A stretch of DNA of 19,174 nucleotides from Planctomycetota bacterium. GTDB taxonomy: Bacteria > Planctomycetota > Phycisphaerae > WQYP01. Positions within the stretch are counted from its first letter, which is position 1. Each line of letters opens with the position of its first letter. Below, in pieces: positions 13,307 through 19,174 of this stretch. Under the pieces are notes generated by a model. It was not told where the DNA came from. It saw only the letters and a program-made list of their open reading frames with translations, and did not search any database. Made by a program: the position numbers and the translations under genes. The stretch is taken from positions 1 through 19,174 of the forward strand of contig JAMDCX010000125.1 of the NCBI GenBank assembly GCA_023489375.1, written 5' to 3'.

Positions 13307-16045
13307 ATGGGTGAGTTACTAAACAAACAGAACATTGCCGCGATCGATCCAGCGGAACTTACGCCGGCCATGCGCCAATATCAATCCTACAAAGCCCAAT
13401 ATCCTGATGCCATTCTTTTCTTTCGCATTGGAGATTTTTACGAAACTTTTTATGAAGATGCCCGCACGGTGGCTCGAACACTGGGGGTAGCCTTAACCAG
13501 CCGCAGCAAGGGAGAAAATGCCGTGCCCATGGCCGGCGTGCCTTATCATGCTGTGGATGGTTATCTGCAACGTATGATTGCGGCAGGTTATCGCGTGGCT
13601 ATCTGCGAACAGATGGAAGACCCCAAGCAGGCCAAAGGCCTTATTGACCGGCAAGTAACTCGCTTAATTACCCCCGGCACCTTAACGGAAGACACCATGC
13701 TGGACGGCCGGGAGGAAAATTTTCTTGCGGCCATGGTATTGCTTTCCGATGGGGATTCCCGACATACACATTCGGATTTGGATTCGGTTGCCCCTCTGGA
13801 CGCACCTGCAGAATCATCATCACCCCGTGTCGGAATCGCCTGGTGCGAATTATCCACTGGAAAATTCTTTACGCTGGTGGATTCATTGGCGGCCTGCCAG
13901 GAAGAACTGGCCCGCATCAGCCCACGCGAGTTAATTTATCCCGAAACTCCAGACCATCAGGTTCCGCCATGGGCGGAGCATATATCCGAAATCATCCACC
14001 TGACTCTGACAGCACGCCCGATCTGGCAGCTGGATCAACACCATGCGGTGGAAACGATCCGTAAACATTATGGCGTTTTGAACTTCGCCGGATTTGGCTA
14101 TGAACAAGATCGCGATCCCGCCCTGCGCGCCGCCGGCGGTTTACTGGCCTATTTGCATGAAACCCAGAAAGCGGCGCTGGAACATCTGCAACCGCCGCTG
14201 GGCTTTGAACGTCGCCGACATCTGGTCATCGACCCGACTTCTCTGCGCTCTCTGGAAATAAACCGGTCTCTGCGGAACAATTCCGCAGAGGGTTCACTGG
14301 TGCGGGCCCTGGACAATACAAAAACCCCCATGGGCTCACGGATGCTGCGCAACTGGCTGTTATTTCCGCTACGTGAACCGGCAGTTATCAGACAACGCTA
14401 TGCCATGGTGGCACGAATGCTGGACCTGGAAAACCGCCTTGATGAACTGCGCCTGGTGATTACCGATTGCGCGGATATTGAACGCATCACCGCCCGCATT
14501 TGTTGCCGCCGCTGTACTCCGCGTGATTTGGTGGCATTGGCCCGATCACTGGAAACACTACCGATATTGATGAAGCTCGCGGGACCAACTGGATTTTTTG
14601 AAAATGATGCCACAGAGGTATCGCCTCTGGCGACAAACGCTGCCGCACTGGCCGCGAAAATCCGCGCTACGATTGCCGATGAACCTCCGGGCCATCTCCG
14701 GGATGGCGGCGTGATTCGTGACGGCTGTGATCCGGAACTCGACCGCCTGCGTACCCTGGCCACCAACAGTCGGGCCTGGCTGGCCAATTATCAATCGCAA
14801 CTCGTGGCCCAGACCGGCATTAATTCTCTCAAAGTCGGTTATAATAAAGTTTTTGGATTCTATATAGAAATAACCCATGTCCACGCCCAGAAAATTCCAC
14901 CGGAATTCATCCGCCGGCAAACGGTTAAAAATGCCGAGCGCTACATAACTCCGGAACTCAAAACTTTCGAAAGCGATCTCCTGACGGCGCAGGAACGCTC
15001 CAAGGCCCTGGAATTGAATTTGTATGAACAGTTGCGGGAATTTCTGGCCACGCAAGTGGAAGTGCTGCGAAAAACCGCCGCGCAAATAGCCCATCTGGAT
15101 GTCGTAGGGTCTATCGCCCATCTGGCCCGGTCGCGGCGGTATTGTTGCCCGGAAATTACCACGCGACGCGAGCTGCAAATCATAGATGCCCGCCACCCGG
15201 TGGTCGAACAGGTGCTGGAGGACACATTTGTCCCCAATGACATTAATCTCCCGGCCGACGGCCCGACGCTGCAACTGATCACCGGCCCCAATATGGCTGG
15301 TAAATCAACTTACATCCGGCAGACCGCCCTGCTGGTACTCATGGCACAGGCTGGTTTTTATCTGCCGGCAAAGCAGGCCACAATCGGCCTGGTGGATCGC
15401 ATTTTTACCCGTGTTGGCGCCGCTGATGATCTGGCTGCCGGTCAAAGTACCTTTATGGTAGAAATGACGGAGACCGCCAACATTCTTTTACACGCTACCG
15501 AAGATTCCCTCGTAATACTCGATGAGGTTGGACGCGGCACCAGCACTCTTGACGGCTTGGCACTGGCTTGGGCGATTGCAGAATTTCTCGCCGGGACCAC
15601 GCACTGCCGCACGCTGTTTGCAACACATTATCATGAACTTACAGAATTAGCCCAAACCAGTAACGCGGTGGTAAATTACAATGTGCTGGTTCGGGAATGG
15701 GAAGACCAGATATTGTTCATGCACCGCATTGTTCCGGGTAGCGCGGACCGATCCTACGGCGTACAGGTGGCGCGTTTGGCGGGCATCCCACGCAGTGTCA
15801 TTCAACGTGCCCGGCAGCTTATGGAACAATTAGTGGTTCACGTCGGCCGCGGTAAACCACGGGCCGCTTCGACGGCTGTATCACCACAGAGCGCTTTATT
15901 TGATCCACTGGAGTCGCAGGTTGTCAGCCAGCTACAAGCCCTGGACCTGGAACGTATGTCCCCAATGCAGGCTTGGGAGGCCATTAAAATGCTGCAAGGG
16001 CTGCTGGCGGAACAAAAGAAAAGACGCAATACTGGCGTGCCGTAA
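13307..16045 (+). CDS. mutS: DNA mismatch repair protein MutS
   Basis: The 912-residue MutS1 recognises mismatches and signals repair through its ATPase. The mismatch-binding Phe-X-Glu is F44-Y45-E46 in GDFYETF. The core and clamp domains follow, then the ATPase: Walker A GPNMAGKS (660-667), STFMVEMTET, Walker B LVILDE (Asp739, Glu740), GRGTSTLDG and FATHYHEL (His774 region). QSALF at 861-865 sits where E. coli (QMSLL) and B. subtilis (QLSFF) MutS carry their sliding-clamp peptide, so clamp tethering is likely. The protein is about 60 residues longer than E. coli MutS, partly through a Ser/Asp-rich insert at about 145-172 between domain I strands. No mutL lies within the window. The start at 13307 is chosen over 13256 because of the promoter and because homology begins only after it. 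Confidence 0.97.
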   Translation: MGELLNKQNIAAIDPAELTPAMRQYQSYKAQYPDAILFFRIGDFYETFYEDARTVARTLGVALTSRSKGENAVPMAGVPYHAVDGYLQRMIAAGYRVAICEQMEDPKQAKGLIDRQVTRLITPGTLTEDTMLDGREENFLAAMVLLSDGDSRHTHSDLDSVAPLDAPAESSSPRVGIAWCELSTGKFFTLVDSLAACQEELARISPRELIYPETPDHQVPPWAEHISEIIHLTLTARPIWQLDQHHAVETIRKHYGVLNFAGFGYEQDRDPALRAAGGLLAYLHETQKAALEHLQPPLGFERRRHLVIDPTSLRSLEINRSLRNNSAEGSLVRALDNTKTPMGSRMLRNWLLFPLREPAVIRQRYAMVARMLDLENRLDELRLVITDCADIERITARICCRRCTPRDLVALARSLETLPILMKLAGPTGFFENDATEVSPLATNAAALAAKIRATIADEPPGHLRDGGVIRDGCDPELDRLRTLATNSRAWLANYQSQLVAQTGINSLKVGYNKVFGFYIEITHVHAQKIPPEFIRRQTVKNAERYITPELKTFESDLLTAQERSKALELNLYEQLREFLATQVEVLRKTAAQIAHLDVVGSIAHLARSRRYCCPEITTRRELQIIDARHPVVEQVLEDTFVPNDINLPADGPTLQLITGPNMAGKSTYIRQTALLVLMAQAGFYLPAKQATIGLVDRIFTRVGAADDLAAGQSTFMVEMTETANILLHATEDSLVILDEVGRGTSTLDGLALAWAIAEFLAGTTHCRTLFATHYHELTELAQTSNAVVNYNVLVREWEDQILFMHRIVPGSADRSYGVQVARLAGIPRSVIQRARQLMEQLVVHVGRGKPRAASTAVSPQSALFDPLESQVVSQLQALDLERMSPMQAWEAIKMLQGLLAEQKKRRNTGVP

Positions 16046-16235
16046 GCGGCGGCTGGTGGAATCGGTAAACGTACAATTTCAACCGGCGGAAGACATCCGG
16101 ACGGACAATAAACTTCTAACATCATCATATTCCAATGTCGTAACCGTATACGGGGTCATAACCATGAATAATAAACAATGAATAATGAGTAATCAGTAGA
16201 ATGTAGAATTTAAAGGTTAGAACGTGGACGAAGGT

Positions 16236-16261
16236 GCGAGCCGGTGGGTTTATCCCGCCGG
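16236..16261. repeat. CCGGTGGG/CCCACCGG hairpin repeat, copy 3
   Basis: GCGAG is followed by CCGGTGGG (16241-16248), loop TTTAT and CCCGCCGG (16254-16261). Compared with the reverse complement of copy 1, only one base differs, and that change turns a T-A pair into a T-G pair, leaving the 8-bp stem intact. Confidence 0.6.
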
Positions 16262-16272
16262 AAATAAATATC

Positions 16273-16392
16273 TAACCGTTCACGATGAGGCGACTGGGCA
16301 GGCTGGAAGCCTGCACCACAAGGGGTGCCCCCGCTTTGAGATACGCCATAACCGCGGTAATTCTGGCCTGTCGACATAGCCGTGAACGGTTA
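16273..16392. repeat. Inverted-repeat-bounded intergenic module, copy 3
   Basis: TAACCGTTCAC (16273-16283) and GTGAACGGTTA (16382-16392) are perfect 11-bp inverted repeats 120 bp apart end to end. The interior contains a GCAGGC-TGGAA-GCCTGC hairpin (16298-16314) followed by ACCACAAGG. It is too short to code for a transposase and may be a non-autonomous element. Confidence 0.65.
16298..16314. repeat. Short hairpin repeat (GCAGGC-TGGAA-GCCTGC)
   Basis: A perfect 6-bp stem with a TGGAA loop is followed by ACCACA. This design (stem, TGGAA-type loop, CACCAC flank) is a dispersed palindrome that I know from many bacterial genomes. Confidence 0.55.
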
Positions 16393-16448
16393 CACAAAAT
16401 AATTTCACCACAATGACAGGAAGACACAACGAGCAACAGGATGATTTC

Positions 16449-16595
16449 AGAATGGGACCGTAATAACTTCCTAATTGGCATTACCATTGAATACTCCACC
16501 ACCGGCATAGACGGTGGCTATATGACAGATGGTGCTCCGGAATCCGCGTACCAACCGGCACAACGACTATTTGAAAGTTATTGTGCGTCAACTCC
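16449..16595. repeat. 147-bp MITE-like repeat, copy A3
   Basis: AATAACTTCC (16462-16471) and GAAAGTTATT (16573-16582, one mismatch) are 121 bp apart end to end, the same as in A1. The interior matches A2 closely (hairpin CCACCGGC-ATA-GACGGTGG and a GATGGTGCTCCGGAA block). With the 23-bp outer ends the element reaches exactly to the stop codon of the sensor cyclase. Confidence 0.65.
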
Positions 16596-18004
16596 TATAT
16601 TTCATAAAACATTGTCCGTATAGTTTCACTGTGGCCAGCGGTGGTACCAACCTGCGAAATCAATAGCTCTCCACGGTGCAGTTTGCAACTTTTCCGGGTG
16701 GCTTCCTTGAAACGGTACATGGCTTGATCTGCATTTTGCAACAGCAATGCAAAGTCTGTGCCATCGTCGGGATATATACTCGTACCAATACTGGGAGTTA
16801 CCTGCAAAGAATGTTCATTTACATAAATGGGGGCTACAACGGTCTCAACGGCTCGCTGCGCTATAATTCCAGCGGCTTGCGTGTCCTTTACTTCCGGTAA
16901 AATCAGTACAAATTCATCGCCACCAATCCGGGCTACAGTATCCGAATCCCGCACGGTGGTCTCCAACCGCCGGGCCACTACCTGCAGTACCTTATCACCA
17001 ATATGATGACCTAATTGATCGTTATTGGGTTTGAAATGATCCAAATCCAGAAGGGCAATAACGACCTTGTCTTTTTGCCGCCGCGCCCGTGCCATGGCCG
17101 CTTTGGCGCGATCTTCCAGCAAAGCGCGGTTAGCCAAACCAGTTAAAGGATCATGCAAGGCCCGATGTTGAATTTCCCGTTCTGTGAGTTTTTTGTCCGT
17201 AATATCCCGTGTGGTAACCGCTACACCATCGCCTAATTTAACGATTCGATGGGAAATCCACTGCCCTTTTACCGCGCTATCGTGGACTTCAAATTCCTCG
17301 GACAGGGTCTGCCCGGTTTCAAGAACACTCTTATAATGCTCCACGAAACCCTGGGCATAACTGGAGGGAAAGAGTTCGGATATCAGTTTTCCTTTGAATT
17401 CTTCCGCCGAATAACGGGTCAGATTTTGTGCATTGGCGTTGGCAAAAGTAAACCGGAAATCCCGGACCGAACCGTCAGAATTCCGCACGCTTTCTAAAAT
17501 GAAAAAGGCATCAAGCCCGCCATTCACGGCGGCGATAAAACGGGCTTCGTTTTCCTGCGCCATTTTCCGTGAATATACAAGTGCCTGCAGCACCGGTTTA
17601 AGATACTGATGCATGACCAATAAACCCAAAAGGGCTAAGCCCGCCACCAACGGCAGCATAATGGCCATTTGTTGCCGAATCGGTGCATAGATTTCTGATA
17701 AATTCATTTTCAAAGCCAGGCCCAGGCCGGTATAGCCGATAGGGCCATACGCCGCCAGCACCTTCCGCCCCCAATTGTCACGCGTGATTGCAATTCCTCC
17801 ACTTCCACCGCGTAAGGCCAGTATTGCTGGAAGCCGCTTGCTTTGTAAACGCTTCGGAATGGTAAAGGGCACGGGTTGATTGCGAACCGGAAAAACATGC
17901 AGTACATTATTAACTTTGGCACAGACCACCATAGTACCGGTTTTTCCCCACTTGGCCATGTTATCATAGACATGGTCCAAGACCGACAATGGCTGTTCGG
18001 ACAT
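16595..18004 (-). CDS. Diguanylate cyclase, C-terminal fragment (sensor end, TM, PAS, GGDEF)
   Basis: This 469-residue piece is the second half of a sensor cyclase; codons continue in frame, through one TGA, into the piece at 18080-18892. Residues 1-112 are the rest of an extracytoplasmic sensor domain (DNWGRKVLAAYGPIGYTGLGLALKMN style, ending APIRQQ), 113-135 a membrane helix, about 153-270 a PAS domain (ENEARFIAAVNGGLDAFFIL, ending DITDKK), and 280-445 a GGDEF domain. GGDEF is intact at 361-365, and RDSD (352-355) forms the RxxD inhibitory site. The domain should make cyclic di-GMP from two GTP. An ATG at 18004 could give a separate product, but it would lack the first half of the sensor, and GGAT is the only ribosome-site candidate. 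It is best read as part of a broken gene, although re-initiation or readthrough could leave some activity. Confidence 0.85.
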   Translation of the reverse strand: MSEQPLSVLDHVYDNMAKWGKTGTMVVCAKVNNVLHVFPVRNQPVPFTIPKRLQSKRLPAILALRGGSGGIAITRDNWGRKVLAAYGPIGYTGLGLALKMNLSEIYAPIRQQMAIMLPLVAGLALLGLLVMHQYLKPVLQALVYSRKMAQENEARFIAAVNGGLDAFFILESVRNSDGSVRDFRFTFANANAQNLTRYSAEEFKGKLISELFPSSYAQGFVEHYKSVLETGQTLSEEFEVHDSAVKGQWISHRIVKLGDGVAVTTRDITDKKLTEREIQHRALHDPLTGLANRALLEDRAKAAMARARRQKDKVVIALLDLDHFKPNNDQLGHHIGDKVLQVVARRLETTVRDSDTVARIGGDEFVLILPEVKDTQAAGIIAQRAVETVVAPIYVNEHSLQVTPSIGTSIYPDDGTDFALLLQNADQAMYRFKEATRKSCKLHRGELLISQVGTTAGHSETIRTMFYEI

Positions 18005-18079
18005 TACATATCCGCGGATTTTACCATGCCGTATAACGCCTAAGCGGGTACGAAGAACATATCCATTTGCCCACAGTAA

Positions 18080-18082
18080 TCA
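18080..18082 (-). other. In-frame TGA that splits the sensor cyclase gene
   Basis: From the last sense codon at 18083 the frame passes through TGA and stays open for 25 more codons to the ATG at 18004 (18082 minus 18004 is 78, a multiple of 3). The joining peptide begins LLWANGYVLRTRLGV and ends RGYVMSEQPL, as expected for this sensor family. One base change from a sense codon such as CGA or TGG would explain it. Confidence 0.8.
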
Positions 18083-18892
18083 GGCAGTGTAAGGACCTGT
18101 CAGAGGAACTTGGAGCGCCGGGTGTATGGTAAGCCGTCCCAGAACCGGGTAGTTTTTTGTACCAACGGTATATACCACTGCTGAAAATCCCAGTTGGCGC
18201 AATGGCGCCAACGCACTCTGCAGTTGTCGCACCGTCGCCAGATAGGTTGCGCCATTATTCCGCAATTGTAACCGGGTTGTTGCATCCACCAAGTGTGCCA
18301 GAACCAACGCATGGGTGATACGATCTCGAATGACTTGGGCAAAAAATTCCTGGCGATCCCGGACCATACGTGTCAGATTACGTTCCACGATTATTTTTAT
18401 TCGATACTGCATTAACTCGATGCTGACGATTCCCGCCAGCATCATGGCCAAAATCAAAACTCCCACATAAAGGCGATAAATACGCTCCACCTCCACGCCC
18501 CCGCTGGAATATGTGTTCCAGGACTGGTTTCGCCACAGTTGCCATAAGCCAATTCCCAGCACTATCAACCCGATGCTGGTATTCAAAGTCAGGTCAACAA
18601 TATTGGCCCGGTTGTACAGCGTCGCCAGCTTCATCCAATAGCCGATACCACCCAGCAATCCGAGTAAAAATAAACCGAATGTGGAAGCGCGAACCAACGT
18701 CGCCAGATACTGGCGTTTTATCCGCCGATATAAAATCAACGCCAGGCCAAAACATAAAAACGCCACTGCGGCATTGGGTGCTATTGGGCCGGAATGCCAA
18801 TACGTGGCGGCATGATTTTGGGGTAGAGCCGTCATACCCAGTGATAATGAACGTCCAAAAACATTTTCACTTATGGCCCATCCTGCCAGCAA
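18080..18892 (-). pseudogene. Diguanylate cyclase, N-terminal fragment (membrane sensor)
   Basis: These 270 codons encode the amino end of the same sensor cyclase. Four to five hydrophobic segments (about 1-10, 37-56, 67-87, 100-120, 139-163) form a MASE-like membrane module with PNAAVAFLCFGLALIL, typical of such N-terminal regions. The extracytoplasmic sensor domain starts at about 164 and is cut by TGA after GPYTA. The first usable start is TTG at 18892; the frame stays open upstream to about 18943 (KYTILLLAGW belongs to the first helix) and then meets TAA. The expected N-terminus therefore looks shortened, and no ATG or ribosome site is seen. A transposase gene begins divergently about 90-140 bp away, so an insertion may have removed the original 5' end. 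With a lost start and an internal stop, the gene is probably decaying. Confidence 0.7.
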
Positions 18893-19031
18893 TAGAATGG
18901 TATACTTCGTTTGGCGTGTAACGGTACATAACCATGGGTTGCATTATAAATAATGCTTGGGAGAATATTTAGTTGAATGGGTTCTCATGGAAGCGGATCC
19001 AAGGTTAAGTTGGCCAATCCGGAGCGCATGG

Positions 19032-19174
19032 ATGCGACACTTTAATTTTCCCGACGACATATTAGAAGAGATACAACGCGACCGGTTTGAGCATCCGACG
19101 TGTTTGGTACAGGAGCGTATGGAAATCCTGTGGCTCAAGGCCCATGGGATCAGCCATGCCCAAATCGCCGAATT
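19032..19174 (+). CDS. IS630-type transposase, N-terminal helix-turn-helix, runs off the window
   Basis: The frame is open to the right edge (47 codons). The start ATG at 19032 has GGAG 7 nt upstream; ATG 18987 in the same frame lacks one. The segment FEHPTCLVQERMEILWLKAH (partial motif) followed by GISHAQIAE fits the N-terminal winged HTH of IS630/Tc1-like transposases, where a first helix MEILWLKA precedes the turn and an SHAQIAELAGVS-type recognition helix. The catalytic DDE region would be downstream, outside the window. The element's left terminus should lie between about 18945 and 19030, but I could not define an inverted repeat. A stand-alone HTH protein is the alternative. Confidence 0.6.
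   Translation, partial: MRHFNFPDDILEEIQRDRFEHPTCLVQERMEILWLKAHGISHAQIAE

Larger units (their letters stand above)
16046..16594. other. Repeat-rich gap between mutS and the sensor cyclase
   Basis: No gene was found. The gap carries ATGAATAATAAACAATGAATAATGAGTAAT (about 16163-16193, described by its motif), the CCGGTGGG hairpin copy 3, a complete inverted-repeat module (16273-16392), TTTCACCACAATGACAGG (about 16405-16422) and MITE-like copy A3 up to the cyclase stop codon. It is the densest repeat cluster in the window. Confidence 0.65.

Noticed and set aside
14558..15274. A 238-codon minus-strand frame inside mutS
   Set aside because: It lies entirely within conserved mutS core sequence and has no family signature.
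6912..16045. A dedicated DNA-repair island or defence operon (dprA, uvrB, mutS)
   Set aside because: The genes have separate promoters and 430-550 bp repeat gaps, with an unrelated antisense membrane gene between them; proximity alone does not make a system.
16046..16594. CRISPR array suggested by repeated motifs in the mutS gap
   Set aside because: Repeats are of different families, not regularly spaced, and no cas genes are near.
18080..18082. Selenocysteine or code-4 readthrough at the cyclase TGA
   Set aside because: I see no SECIS-like hairpin just downstream, the family has no expected selenocysteine here, and other genes in the window use TGA as a normal stop.

Overview
The window reads as a chromosomal segment of a Gram-negative bacterium, most likely a planctomycete of the Phycisphaerae type. 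This is an inference from protein style (UvrB, MutS, ClpP, an IS630-like N-terminus, secreted GH78 glycosidases) and from gene-sparse spacers packed with short palindromic repeats; no rRNA or other decisive marker is present. Genes are mostly single units or pairs, separated by 300-550 bp gaps that are not coding but carry several dispersed repeat families.

Layout: (1) 3' part of an alpha-L-rhamnosidase (to 1582). (2) Repeat-rich gap. (3) Leftward pair clpP -> coiled-coil lipoprotein (3457 to 2065). (4) Rightward phoU (3590-4240) overlapping tail-to-tail with a leftward Fur-family regulator (4667-4221). (5) Rightward HExxH zinc-peptidase-like protein with an N-terminal sliding-clamp-type peptide (4852-5421). 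(6) Repeat gap, then the translationally coupled pair aroB-dprA (5800-8174). (7) Repeat gap, uvrB (8607-10772), repeat gap. (8) A leftward secreted/membrane protein of unknown function (12867-11290). (9) mutS (13307-16045), then a repeat gap. (10) A leftward membrane sensor diguanylate cyclase split in two by one in-frame TGA (18892-16595). (11) At the right edge, the first codons of an IS630-type transposase.

Four genome-maintenance proteins are here: DprA (ssDNA/RecA loading), UvrB (excision repair), MutS (mismatch repair) and possibly the clamp-tagged HExxH protein. They are not one operon and are separated by repeats. Several start codons (mutS, Fur-like, membrane protein, less clearly aroB) sit 7-8 nt after a -10-like box, which suggests leaderless transcripts, while clpP, phoU, uvrB and the HExxH gene have recognisable Shine-Dalgarno sequences.

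Most interesting points: the QLDLF peptide at the N-terminus of the HExxH protein (a bacterial parallel to clamp-tethered DNA-protein-crosslink proteases is possible), the shared leaderless start architecture, a 147-bp MITE-like repeat in three copies, a second inverted-repeat family (TAACCGTTCAC / GTGAACGGTTA) bounding intergenic modules, Asn in place of the catalytic Asp in ClpP, and the single stop codon that splits the sensor cyclase.
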